Part shown: positions 36,538 to 45,973 of the stretch, piece after piece
How the letters are laid out: every line of letters starts with the position of its first letter
Numbering within the stretch: position 1 is the stretch's first letter
Source: Flavobacteriales bacterium
GTDB lineage: Bacteria; Bacteroidota; Bacteroidia; Flavobacteriales_F; PHOS-HE28
Direction of reading: 5' to 3'
Length of the DNA stretch: 64,000 nucleotides
NCBI GenBank assembly: GCA_016713865.1
Contig: JADJOG010000013.1
Location: 1-64,000 of the forward strand
Notes under the pieces: model-generated
Seen by the model: the letters and a program-made list of their open reading frames with translations, nothing else
What the model was told of the DNA's origin: nothing
Databases searched by the model: none
Program-made: the position numbers and the translations under genes

Positions 36538-38598
36538 ATGCGCATCATTACCCTTTCTCTCCTACTCGCCTCCCTTCCGGCACTCGCCGAGCACTTGCCT
36601 GGAGGCAGCATCACCACCCGCTGTATCAGCGGCAATCAGCACCAGATCACTTTGAAGCTCTGGCGCGAATGCACCGGAGCGCCCATGATTGCCCAGAGCC
36701 TTGCGTTCAGCAATTCCTGCGGGGTGCAATTCTCGGTGAACGTGCCACTGATCTCCGTCGAGAACGTTTCGCCCGTGTGCCCCGACCAGATTGACCAGAC
36801 GACATGCAACGGCGGGCCGTTCATCGGAATCGAGATGTACACCTACCAGCTCACCACCAACCTGTCGGCCTGCAACTTTTGGACGGTCGCATGGAACACC
36901 TGCTGCCGTTACCCGTCGGCGAACCTCAACGGCGCTCCTGGCATCTACATCGAGGCCGAATTGAACAACGCGGGGAACTTCTGCACCGAAGGAATCTCCT
37001 TCGCTGACCCTGTGCCGCCATTCGTATGCGTGGGACAACCGGTGAGCTACGACCCTGGTGTGATCGCACCTGCTAACCTGGAGCTGCGCTACTCACTGAT
37101 CGATGCGCGCCGGCAAGTGGGCGTGAACCCGGTGATCGTCGAGGCCGTTACCTACCAGTCGGGGTATTCGGGTGAAGAGCCATTCACAGGCATGGCCATC
37201 GATAGCCTCACCGGCAATATCACCTTCACGCCAACGCTTCAGGGATATGTCATCACTGTCGTGCGCGTCGATTTCTACGATGCAAATGGAATCTGGCGTG
37301 GCAGCGTCATGCGCGACTTCCCTTTCGTTGCGCAAGCCTGCGACAACGTCGTTCCGGACGCCGCAAGCGGCGTGCTCGAGAACTTGAACGGCAGCGGAAC
37401 AATCACCGGCAACTATTCCGCGAACACGTGCAGCGGCTCGCTCTGCCTTGATGCCGTAATCACGGATGCCGATGCCTTGCAATCACTGACGCTCACGAGC
37501 AACATCGGGCAAGTGATTCCCGGAGCCACCTTCAATGCAACGGGCTCCAACCCGGCCACGGCTACGTTGTGCATCGATGCTTCATCCATCGCAAGCGGCA
37601 ATTACACCTTCAGCATCATCGCTACGGACAATGCCTGTCCGGTGGTAGGCTCCCAGACCTTCACCTACACGCTTACTGTGCAATCGGCAACCGCCTCCGC
37701 TGGCGCCGATGCGAGCGCCACGATCTGCCCTGGCGTGAGCATCGACCTGGAAACGCTGCTCACCGGCGACCCCGGCGGCATATGGAGCGATGGACCGATC
37801 GTGAGCACGGCAGGCACGTACACCTATTCGCTCAAGACGAATTGCGGCGCCGATGAGGCCGTGTTCACCATCACGGAAGCGGATGCGCCGAACGCCGGTG
37901 AAGATGCTGTGGCCAGCGTATGCGAAGGTTCCGAGATCGACCTCATGAACTTGATCAACGGTAGCGCTGGTGGCGAGTGGCCCAATGGCGGCCCATTGGT
38001 TTCAACGGCTGGCACATACACCTACCTGGTCACCACGAGCTGCGGCACAGACGAAGCGAGCTTCAAGTTGATCCTGATAGACGCTCCGGATGCAGGCAGT
38101 GACAATACCATCTTCGTTTGCCCTCAAGCCACCGCCTTCTCCATGATTGATTCGCTGCTGGGCACGCCACAGCCGGGTGGCATCTGGCTGCTCGAAAGCG
38201 ATGAAGTGGGCAGCGTGTTCGACCCTTCCCTCGATACCGAAGGCAACTACTGCTATGTCATCACATCAGCCGATTGCGGCGAGGTGAGCGCCTGCTTGCG
38301 CATCATCTTCCAGGATCCAGCGGAACCCGAGTGCATCTCGCTGGGTGTGGTTCAACGGCAGCAAACGGCTTGGATCGGCCCGAACCCCAGCAACGGACAA
38401 CTGCTATTGACCATCATGGGGCCCTCGGCCATTGATCTGCACGATGCCTCTGGCCGTTTAGCATGGAGCGCGCGCATTCCCAGCGCTGGGCAGTACACCT
38501 TGCAGTTGCCAGGCTCATTCAGCGACGGAAGCTATCTGCTGCGGATAGCGGAACAAGGCTCCATGCCCCGCATGCACCATATCGAACTGATCCGATAG
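36538..38598 (+). CDS. T9SS cargo paralogous to the giant adhesin N-terminus
   Basis: I start at ATG 36538 (MRIITLSLLLASLPALAEH, signal peptide). Residues ~18-400 align with the N-terminal region of the 16.1-kb gene: HLPGGSITTRCISGNQH, LAFSNSCGVQFS, TCNGGPFIGIEMYTYQ, WNTCCRYPSANLNG, GSVMRDFPFVAQAC and DNACPVVGSQ all have counterparts. Then come about three short repeat-like units (SAGADASATICPG ..., NAGEDAVASVCEG ..., DAGSDNTIFVCPQ ...), and last a T9SS type A sorting domain (WIGPNPSNGQLLLTI ... SDGSYLLRI). So it shares the head and unit type of the giant protein but has far fewer units and a different sorting signal. About 686 residues. Confidence 0.88.
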   Translation: MRIITLSLLLASLPALAEHLPGGSITTRCISGNQHQITLKLWRECTGAPMIAQSLAFSNSCGVQFSVNVPLISVENVSPVCPDQIDQTTCNGGPFIGIEMYTYQLTTNLSACNFWTVAWNTCCRYPSANLNGAPGIYIEAELNNAGNFCTEGISFADPVPPFVCVGQPVSYDPGVIAPANLELRYSLIDARRQVGVNPVIVEAVTYQSGYSGEEPFTGMAIDSLTGNITFTPTLQGYVITVVRVDFYDANGIWRGSVMRDFPFVAQACDNVVPDAASGVLENLNGSGTITGNYSANTCSGSLCLDAVITDADALQSLTLTSNIGQVIPGATFNATGSNPATATLCIDASSIASGNYTFSIIATDNACPVVGSQTFTYTLTVQSATASAGADASATICPGVSIDLETLLTGDPGGIWSDGPIVSTAGTYTYSLKTNCGADEAVFTITEADAPNAGEDAVASVCEGSEIDLMNLINGSAGGEWPNGGPLVSTAGTYTYLVTTSCGTDEASFKLILIDAPDAGSDNTIFVCPQATAFSMIDSLLGTPQPGGIWLLESDEVGSVFDPSLDTEGNYCYVITSADCGEVSACLRIIFQDPAEPECISLGVVQRQQTAWIGPNPSNGQLLLTIMGPSAIDLHDASGRLAWSARIPSAGQYTLQLPGSFSDGSYLLRIAEQGSMPRMHHIELIR

Positions 38599-38620
38599 AA
38601 CGGATCGAGCGAATTTTCAG

Positions 38621-38650
38621 AAGGCCCCGATCACTCCGGGGCCTTTTTGT
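38621..38650 (+). terminator. Rho-independent terminator
   Basis: A 9-bp perfect stem aaggccccg / cggggcctt (38621-38629, 38637-38645) with a 7-base loop, followed by TTTTTGTTG, 22 bases after the stop of the adhesin paralogue. Confidence 0.92.
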
Positions 38651-38664
38651 TGTTTCACCGAAGC

Positions 38665-39567
38665 ATGAGCACCATCCTTATTACCGGCGGAAGCGGCCTC
38701 ATCGGCCAGCAGCTCACGACACGTCTGCAGCAACAGGGCCATGGCGTGCGCTGGCTTGGGCGCCGGGCCATGCAGCATGGCGAGGTGCGGTGCTTCCGCT
38801 GGAATCCCGCAACAGGGCATGTTGATGCCAACGCGCTTGAGAATGTTGATCACATCATGCATCTCGCGGGCGCTGGCATCGCCGATAAGCGCTGGACACG
38901 CTCGCGCGTAGCGGAGTTGATTGATAGCCGAGTCGCCACGGCACAGGTGCTCTTGAAGGCCTGCAAGGACCACGATGCGATCCCGAAGAGCTTCATCAGC
39001 GCTGCTGGAATCGGTTACTACGGAGCCGTTACCGCTGACAGCTCTTACCGCGAGAGCGACGCCCCCGGCACGGACACCATCGCGCGCATCAGCACCGCAT
39101 GGGAGAACGCCGTTGATGCATGGGCTCCCTGTTGCCGTGTGGTGAAGCTGCGAACCCCGGTTGTGCTTGCAGCAGAAGGCGGTGCCTTGCCCAAATTGGC
39201 CATGCCCGTGCGCTTGGGTGCGGGCGCAGCGTTCGGCAACGGGGAACAATGGATGCCGTGGGTGCACATCGACGATCTGTGCGCGGCATACATGAGGGCG
39301 ATGGACGATTCCAGCATGAGCGGCGCCTACAACGTGGTGGCCGATAGCGCAACGAACGCATCGTTCACTCGGAGCGTCGCGCGTATCCTCAAGCGCAAGC
39401 TGTGGCTGCCTGCGGTACCGGGTTGGTTGCTTCACGTCGCTCTGGGCGAAATGGCCTGCCTGCTGCTCGAAGGCAGCGCTGTTGATGGCAGCCGCTTGCG
39501 TGATTCCGGATTCGTTTACCGGTTCGAGGATCTGGATGAAGCCCTTGCTGACCTGCTGAGAAAGTAG
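38665..39567 (+). CDS. TIGR01777-family SDR epimerase (YfcH-like)
   Basis: Extended SDR with ILITGGSGLIGQQL at the start, CFRWNPATGHVDANAL, HLAGAGIADKRW, FISAAGIGYYG and WMPWVHIDDLCAAY, the set typical of the YfcH/TIGR01777 family. I start at ATG 38665, just downstream of the preceding terminator. 300 residues. The physiological substrate of the family is not established. Ends 3 bases from the convergent prenyl synthase gene. Confidence 0.92.
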   Translation: MSTILITGGSGLIGQQLTTRLQQQGHGVRWLGRRAMQHGEVRCFRWNPATGHVDANALENVDHIMHLAGAGIADKRWTRSRVAELIDSRVATAQVLLKACKDHDAIPKSFISAAGIGYYGAVTADSSYRESDAPGTDTIARISTAWENAVDAWAPCCRVVKLRTPVVLAAEGGALPKLAMPVRLGAGAAFGNGEQWMPWVHIDDLCAAYMRAMDDSSMSGAYNVVADSATNASFTRSVARILKRKLWLPAVPGWLLHVALGEMACLLLEGSAVDGSRLRDSGFVYRFEDLDEALADLLRK

Positions 39568-39570
39568 CGG

Positions 39571-40524
39571 CTACGCCTTCCGACCCATGAGGCTCGAAGC
39601 CAGCGCATGCAATGCGGCCTTGCGCTCAGTGGGAAATGGCAAGGCGTCGAGTTGCTCGATAGCCTCGCGCTCCATCGACTGGATCAGTGCTTCCGATTCA
39701 TCGCGCGCGCCCAATGCGGTCAGGCATTCGATCATGGCGCCCACATCACGCGCCACCATCGACCGGCCTAGCTCCGCAGCCAGAAGGCCTTCGCCACGGC
39801 CGCGCTCCAGCTCCAATCCGCGTATCAGGAGCCAGGTCTTCTTGCCTGCGCGCAGATCACCGCCGCGCTGCTTGCCGCTCACAGCTGGATCACCGAAGGC
39901 ATCGATGTGATCATCGCGAAGCTGGAATGCGAGCCCGAGCCGCTCGCCGAAAAGCGCGAGCCCTCTCCGCCCCTGCTCATCGGCACCGCCCGAAATGGCG
40001 CCGAGTTCCAATGCGCAGGAAAGCAGAACAGCCGTTTTCAGGCGTATCATCTCCATGTACTCCGCTGCCGATACATCATGCCGCGCCTCGAAGGCCATAT
40101 CCTGCGCCTGGCCTTCGCATACGGCCAGCGCATAGCGGTTGAATACGGGCAGCCAGCGCTGATCGGTCATCAGGCATTCATAGGCCTTCACCATCATGGC
40201 ATCGCCGCTGAGGATGGCCGTGTTCGCGTTCCAGCGCGCATGCACGGTAGGCTGGCCGCGTCGCGTGGGCGAGGCGTCCATCACATCGTCGTGCATGAGC
40301 GTGAAATTGTGGAAGATCTCGATGCCGATGGCGGCGTCCATCGCGCTGGATGCGGGGCCGCCCGCCAGCTCGCAGGCCATCAGCGTGGCCACGGGTCGCA
40401 CGCGTTTCGCCGGGAGCCGCATGAGATAGGCCATGGGCGTATGAAGCGAATCGTTCGGAACGCTCGCGCACCATTCGTTGATGCGCGCCTCAATGGCCGC
40501 TCTGTGCTCTTCCGGCGTGGTCAT
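39571..40524 (-). CDS. Polyprenyl (geranylgeranyl/farnesyl-type) diphosphate synthase
   Basis: Condenses isopentenyl diphosphate with an allylic primer to make polyprenyl chains for carotenoids, quinones or lipid carriers. 317 residues. First aspartate-rich motif DDVMD at 79-83, preceded by KRVRPVATLM; second motif DDHID at 204-208 in FQLRDDHIDAFGD; AGKKTWL follows. Chain length cannot be read safely. Starts 4 bases after the rfbA stop on the same strand, forming a three-gene unit with the MMPL exporter. Confidence 0.92.
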   Translation of the reverse strand: MTTPEEHRAAIEARINEWCASVPNDSLHTPMAYLMRLPAKRVRPVATLMACELAGGPASSAMDAAIGIEIFHNFTLMHDDVMDASPTRRGQPTVHARWNANTAILSGDAMMVKAYECLMTDQRWLPVFNRYALAVCEGQAQDMAFEARHDVSAAEYMEMIRLKTAVLLSCALELGAISGGADEQGRRGLALFGERLGLAFQLRDDHIDAFGDPAVSGKQRGGDLRAGKKTWLLIRGLELERGRGEGLLAAELGRSMVARDVGAMIECLTALGARDESEALIQSMEREAIEQLDALPFPTERKAALHALASSLMGRKA

Positions 40525-40527
40525 GTA

Positions 40528-41391
40528 TCAGCGCTTGATCAGCGAGAGCAGGTATTGCCCGTACCCGCTCTTCACCAAAGGACGCGCGAGCGCCTCCAGT
40601 TGTTCGTCGTTGATCCAACCGCGCTTCCATGCCACCTCTTCGATGCAGCCGATGCGCAGGCCCTGCCGCTCTTCAATCACCTGCACGAATTGGCCTGCCT
40701 GCATGAGCGAGGCGAAGGTGCCGGTATCGAGCCAAGCGGTGCCGCGATCGAGCAGTTCCACGCGCAAGCGGCCTTGGCGCAGGTATTCCTTGTTCACATC
40801 GGTGATCTCGTATTCGCCACGGGCGCTGGGCTTCAGGTCGCGAGCGATGTCGAGCACGGCATTGTCGTAGAAATAAAGTCCAGGCACAGCGAAATTGCTC
40901 TTCGGCTTGGCGGGCTTCTCCTCGATGCTGAGCACCGTGCCATCCTCCGCGAAGTCGACCACGCCATAGCGTTCCGGATCGCTCACGTGGTAGGCGAACA
41001 CCAAGCCTCCTTCTGGCGAGGTATGCTTGCTGAGCATGCGGCCGAGGCCAGCGCCGTAGAAAATGTTATCGCCCAGGATCAGCGCCACGGAATCGCTGCC
41101 CACATGCTCACGGCCGATCACGAAGGCCTGCGCCAGACCGTTGGGCTGGGGCTGCTCCGCGTAGCTGAAGCTGCAACCGAGGGCGGCGCCATCGCCCAGA
41201 AGCCGCTTGAATTGCGGCAGATCATGCGGCGTGCTGATGATGAGCACCTCGCGGATGCCCGCTGCCATGAGCGTGCTCAGCGGGTAGTAGATCATCGGCT
41301 TGTCATACACCGGCATCATCTGCTTGCTCACGGCAAGCGTGAGCGGATGCAGGCGCGTGCCGGAGCCTCCGGCGAGGATGATTCCTTTCAT
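40528..41391 (-). CDS. rfbA: Glucose-1-phosphate thymidylyltransferase
   Basis: Makes dTDP-glucose from dTTP and glucose 1-phosphate, the substrate of RfbB at 45974-47034. 287 residues, the usual length for the short-form enzyme. GGSGTRLHPLT (8-18) is the nucleotide-binding loop, KQMMPVYDKPMIYYPLS is diagnostic, and GDNIFYG, VEEKP-like (IEEKPAKPK) and GTAWLDTGT follow. Overlaps the MMPL gene by 4 bases (ATGA). rfbC and rfbD are not in the window. Confidence 0.96.
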   Translation of the reverse strand: MKGIILAGGSGTRLHPLTLAVSKQMMPVYDKPMIYYPLSTLMAAGIREVLIISTPHDLPQFKRLLGDGAALGCSFSYAEQPQPNGLAQAFVIGREHVGSDSVALILGDNIFYGAGLGRMLSKHTSPEGGLVFAYHVSDPERYGVVDFAEDGTVLSIEEKPAKPKSNFAVPGLYFYDNAVLDIARDLKPSARGEYEITDVNKEYLRQGRLRVELLDRGTAWLDTGTFASLMQAGQFVQVIEERQGLRIGCIEEVAWKRGWINDEQLEALARPLVKSGYGQYLLSLIKR

Positions 41392-43788
41392 GCTTCTTGT
41401 TTCGGTTGGTCGCTCTCCCCTTCGATCCGCAGCGCATCGAGCTCGATATCCGACTCCTCATCGAGGATGTCGAGCATGGGCTCATCGAAGGCGCGCGTGG
41501 TCAGGCTCTTGTCGAAGCTGAGCAGCAATGAGGGCAGCACGATCAAATTGGTGAACATGGCCACCAGCAAGGTGAAGGACACGAGCAGCCCGAGCGCTTG
41601 CGTGCCGCCGAAATCGGAGAAGACGAAGAGGCTGAAGCCGCAGAAGAGCACGATGCTGGTGTATATCATGCTCACGCCGGCCTCGCGCAGCGCCAGCACC
41701 ACGGAGGTCTTGATCGTATGCCCAGTGAGCTTCAGTTCGTGCCGGTACTTGCTCAGGTAATGGATCGCGTCATCCACGGCGATGCCGAAAGCGATGCTGA
41801 ACACGAGCAAGGTGCTCGGCTTGATGGCCACCCCGAGGTAACCCATGAGACCCGCGGTAGCGACCAGCGGGATCAAGTTGGGGATGAGCGATACCACGAC
41901 CATGCGCATGGAACTGAAGAGCAGTGCCATGAGGCAGGCGATCACGATCACGGCGAGCGCGAGGGAGATCATCAGGTTCTTCACCATGTACTTGCTGCCT
42001 TCGAGGAAAACCACGCTCGTTCCCGTTAACGTCACCCGGAAATCAGCAGGCGGGAAGATCGAGTCCACATCGGCGCGCAAGCGGCCAAGCAGCGTATCCA
42101 TGCGCGCGGTGCCCACATCGGCCACCTGCATGGTAAGGCGCGTGGTGCGCTTCTCCTCGTCGATGAAGGCGCGCGCCAAGCCTCCTTGGTCCTGTGCTGC
42201 TTCGAGGTACGGGAGTATGAAGCTCTTCTCCTGGGCATTGATCAGCGCATAACGCTCGGGGTCGCCGCCGTAGAATGCCTGCTTGGTGAATTTGGCTGCA
42301 TCGGCCACCGACAAGGAGCGCGATAACTCAGGATAGGTGCGCAATGAATCCTGCAGGCGCGATAGCCGCTTGAGGTTGGCATCCTTCAGCGCCTGCCCCT
42401 TCTTGCCGGCGTCAACCAGCACCTCGAGCGGCATCACGCCTTTCAGCCGCGCCTCGAACCATCGCAGATCCTGCATCACGGGGTCGTCCATCGGCAGGTC
42501 ATCAACCACATGGGTCTCGTTGCGCAGCTTCAGCACGCCCACCATGCCAATGGCCACAAGCACCAACGTGGCGATGTAAACGGCTGGCCTGTGGTTCTGC
42601 ACCAAGCGGATGAACCAATTGGTGAGGCCATCGACCCAGCGGCGATCGAGATGCGCGATGTGCCGTTCCTCTGGATCGCCTTGGAAGCTGAGCAGGATGG
42701 GCACCAGCAAGAGGCTGAGGGCGAATACGGCCATGATGTTCAAGCTGGCCACCAGGCCGAATTGCTTGAGCACGTCGCTGTATGTGGGTATGAAGGTCGC
42801 GAAGCCCGCGGCCGTGGTGGCGTTGGTGGTGAAGGAGGCGCGGCCCACGCGGTAGATCACGCGCGAAAGGGCCTTCACACGGTTGCGGTGCGTGGCGAAT
42901 TCGTGGTGGTACTTGTTGATGAGGAAGATGCAGTTGGGGATGCCGATCACGATGATCAGCGGTGGGATCACGCTCATGACCGAGGTGAGCTTGAAGCCGA
43001 GCAGGCCGATGGAGCCCACCGCCCACACCACGCTCACAGCCACTACCGTGAGGCATACGAACATGACGCGCCAGCTTCGGAAGAAGAGGTAGATGAGCGC
43101 CGCAACCACCCCCACCATGAGGCCCACGAACATCTGCAGCTCGCTCTTGGTGCGCTCGGTGACCACCGTGCGGATGAAAGGCAGGCCGCTGCGGCGCACA
43201 TCGATGCCTCCTTGCTCGAACTCCTTCACGCGCGCATCAATCAGTTCAACCATATCGCCGCGCTGCTCGCTGTTGAAGCGCTCGGGATTCACGAACACCA
43301 TCATCAGGCTGGTGGCCTCGTTGTCGCTGTACAGGAGGCCCTCATAGAAGGGCAGCCTGCGCGCCTCCTGCCGGATGCTATCGACCTCGGTCTTGCTCAA
43401 GGGCATGCGGCGCACCACCGGCGTGAGCCTCAAGCGCTTCAGGCTATCGTCGCGGAGGAGGGTGTAGAAATTGGCCTCGCTGAACACCGAATCGACGCCG
43501 GGCTGCTGCTTCAGGTCGCGGCCCAAGCGCCACCAGGCCTGGAAGTGCTCCAATTCGCGCAGCCGCGCATCCTCGATGCCCAACACGATGATGTTGCCAT
43601 CCTCCGAGAAGCGGGCCTGCAGCTCCTCGTACTGCACGTAGGCGCTATCGGTCTTGGGCAGCAGCCCGCCGAACTTGTAGCTGAGCTTCATTCTTCATCT
43701 CGTAGCCGAGGAAGAGCGTGATCAGCCCCAGCACCACCAGGATGCCGTTGCGGTTACGGAGTATGCGACTGCTGAGCCAGGCCCACAT
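41388..43788 (-). CDS. MMPL/RND-family exporter (apparent +1 frameshift near the start)
   Basis: Two-fold repeated RND architecture: soluble loops and two blocks of transmembrane helices (VGLMVGVVAALIYLFF ... and LMISLALAVIVIACLMALLF ...). PPLIIVIGIPNCIFLINKYHHE and SIAFGIAVDDAIHYLSKYR are the paired motifs of helix 4/10 regions. The open frame begins at 43691 and lacks the first helix. Just upstream, in another frame from ATG 43788, lies MWAWLSSRILRNRNGILV-VLGLITLFLGYEMK, the missing first helix. Removing one A near 43697 joins them as Y-E-M-K-M-K-L-S-Y-K-F. Likely exports a lipid or hydrophobic compound; substrate unknown. Corrected length about 800 residues. Confidence 0.9.
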
Positions 43789-43858
43789 GATCGACCGCCA
43801 CGCTTATGGCGCCGCCAAAGGCGCGATTTACACAGCGGATTGGCTGCGATGCAGAAGA

Positions 43859-45109
43859 CTAGGGCGCCAAGGAGAGCACGCGGGCCCGCCCGATGATCGC
43901 ACCAGCTCCTCCAATTACCTCCACGGCATACCAGCCTGCGGGCAAGTCGCCTCTGGACAGACGCGCCTCATGCGTGAAGGGGCCATGTTGCTTGTACACT
44001 AGGCAGCCAAGGCCATCGCGAAGCACGAGTGAAGAAGCCGGAGCCGGCAGATCAACGACCACCCAGTCCTCAGCGGGCACTGGGCGTACTCGCATTTGAA
44101 CTAGGGCTTCGTCCTCAGCTACGCCAACCGTTGCGCAACTGCCCGGAGTGCAGTAATAGATGGGCTGGAGGAAACCACCAGTGTTCACATCCATGTACGG
44201 CGGCTGGGGCGGCGATTCCAGCGAGATGTCGCAGATGCTGATCGGGGCCGAAATGACCCCATGATTCTCAGAATGGCCCGAGATGCACAGACTGCCTGGG
44301 CCATACAGGAACCCGTTCGATTGATTGATGAAGTCGCCGCAGACTAGCTCGCTACCAACATATAGCCGAGTTTGGGCTGTGCCTATGACCGCCCCATTGA
44401 CGAATGTGCCACATTGAATAAACCCATGGCTATCCAAATATTGCTGGACGCGAATCGTATCCGAAACAACCAATGATGCCGCCTGGCCTATCTCGGATGA
44501 TACATGCAACAGAAAATCGTCAAAAAGCGCATCGCCGCCCTCGCTGTAATACCAATTCAAACTCGCCCGGCTCGAAATCCAATGACCTTCATTGACAATG
44601 ATGTGACCCGATACGCAAAGGCCCGTCCTTACCAAACCGACATTATACAGGGGCTGCATGCCCGGAAATCCGACCGCACCAAAGAACTCTGTCGCATCAA
44701 GTTCGCCGCGGTTCACGTATCGCCCTTGTCTGATCCAGATCGAATCACACAGCATCGTCCCGTATGAGACAACGGAATCTTGAGCATTAATCTCAATTGT
44801 TCGAGCAGTGAGGTTGCCCTGAAACAATGCACGCCCGCAACCAAGGAGCATTCGAAATTCTTCGGCTACATCCAAGCTTCCATTGACTTGGATCTCGAGG
44901 TATCCTACTGACAACGCCATACCGACCGTAGCGGTCATATGGTGAGCAATTACCAAAGTATCGCAGGAAGCGGGATCGCATCCGCAATCCCAATTAGCCG
45001 GAACATTCCACGCTCCGGACTGCACTGTGTGGCATACAGCACCAGCCGTGTCGTCAATCAAAACGACCATCAGCACCATGATAACGACGCTATTCCTGAT
45101 GGAGAGCAT
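43859..45109 (-). CDS. Secreted beta-rich T9SS cargo of unknown function
   Basis: I start at ATG 45109 (MLSIRNSVVIMVLMVVL..., signal peptide). The mature part begins VCHTVQSGAWNVPANWDCGC, which resembles the head of adhesin-like G8/right-handed-helix proteins, and continues with beta-strand repeats such as GSLDVAEEF, NRGELDATEF and GTFVNGAVIG, suggesting a parallel beta-helix. The last ~85 residues are a T9SS type A domain (RVRPVPAEDWVVVDLP ... GDLPAGWYAVEVIGG). GC in the middle is about 48%, lower than the flanking sugar genes. No partner domain is recognised. Confidence 0.78.
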   Translation of the reverse strand: MLSIRNSVVIMVLMVVLIDDTAGAVCHTVQSGAWNVPANWDCGCDPASCDTLVIAHHMTATVGMALSVGYLEIQVNGSLDVAEEFRMLLGCGRALFQGNLTARTIEINAQDSVVSYGTMLCDSIWIRQGRYVNRGELDATEFFGAVGFPGMQPLYNVGLVRTGLCVSGHIIVNEGHWISSRASLNWYYSEGGDALFDDFLLHVSSEIGQAASLVVSDTIRVQQYLDSHGFIQCGTFVNGAVIGTAQTRLYVGSELVCGDFINQSNGFLYGPGSLCISGHSENHGVISAPISICDISLESPPQPPYMDVNTGGFLQPIYYCTPGSCATVGVAEDEALVQMRVRPVPAEDWVVVDLPAPASSLVLRDGLGCLVYKQHGPFTHEARLSRGDLPAGWYAVEVIGGAGAIIGRARVLSLAP

Positions 45110-45221
45110 GACCTGTAATGCCGAAGCGCAATCGAAATACAATCGACCGGAGAACTAGGCCCTGTCGGAAGTCAAAGGAATGATTTCTGAGTTCGCGGCC
45201 TTCGCGTAAAACGTCCAGTTA

Positions 45222-45971
45222 TTACAGTCCCGCGTTCAGCAATTTGCCGCTTGCGATCAACTTGTGCAGGTAAGGCCGCGTGAGCGTGTTGCGGATCGCC
45301 TCAACATGATTCATGTTGTGGCAATCGCTACCGATCAGCTCGTAGGCTCCGGCATCGATGAGGCGCTCAGCTATCTCCTTGGCTTTGGGCCCATATGCGC
45401 CCGAGAGCGCGATGAGGTTGAGCTGGAAGAGCACGCCGCGATCCTTGAGGCGCTCATACTTGCTGAAATCGTTGTACCAGAAGCTATAGCGCTCCGGATG
45501 CGCCAGCACCGGCTTGTATCCCTGTGTCTGCATCTGGAATACGAGGGTGAGCAGGATGCTCGGCTCACTGAGGAAGGGCAGCTCGAAGAGTAGCAGTCGA
45601 TCGCCGAAGGTGAGCACCTCGCCATCAAGGACCTTCCGCTCCAGGTCGTGATCGAGGTAATACTCAGCGGCGGCATCCACCTCGATGCTGAGGCCTTGCG
45701 CTTCCACTTCGCGACGCAGCTTCTCCAAGCCGCCGAGGATGATGGCAGGAGAGTTCCTGTAACCATCAGCCATGCTGTGCGGCGTGGTGATCACCTTGCG
45801 GTAACCGAGCTCGTGCATGGCCCGCAGCATCTCCATGCTCTGCTCCAGGTTCTGCGATCCGTCGTCGATGCCGGGGATGAAATGCGAATGCACGTCGCAG
45901 CGGAGCACGGAGAGGTCGGCAGGCCCTAATGCCGCTTCTTTCTTCCCGAACAATCCGCTGAAAAGGCCCAT
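45222..45971 (-). CDS. CpsB/YwqE-type PHP tyrosine-protein phosphatase
   Basis: Metal-dependent PHP-fold phosphatase that dephosphorylates the tyrosine kinase controlling capsule or exopolysaccharide assembly. I start at ATG 45971 (MGLFSGLFGKKEA); the open frame extends upstream into rfbB. HSHFIPGIDDGS (28-39, metal ligands His28 and His30), KVITTPH, ELPFLSEP, PVLAHPERY and LIGSDCHN are all in place. About 249 residues. Starts 2 bases after the rfbB stop, so it is the last gene of the wbpD-wbpB-wbpA-rfbB operon. The cognate kinase is not in the window. Confidence 0.93.
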   Translation of the reverse strand: MGLFSGLFGKKEAALGPADLSVLRCDVHSHFIPGIDDGSQNLEQSMEMLRAMHELGYRKVITTPHSMADGYRNSPAIILGGLEKLRREVEAQGLSIEVDAAAEYYLDHDLERKVLDGEVLTFGDRLLLFELPFLSEPSILLTLVFQMQTQGYKPVLAHPERYSFWYNDFSKYERLKDRGVLFQLNLIALSGAYGPKAKEIAERLIDAGAYELIGSDCHNMNHVEAIRNTLTRPYLHKLIASGKLLNAGL

Positions 45972-45973
45972 GA

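Noticed and set aside
42510..43721. Long plus-strand frame opposite the MMPL exporter
   Set aside because: Its His/Glu/Ala-rich translation is the typical antisense shadow of a GC-rich membrane-protein gene; the minus strand has clear RND motifs.
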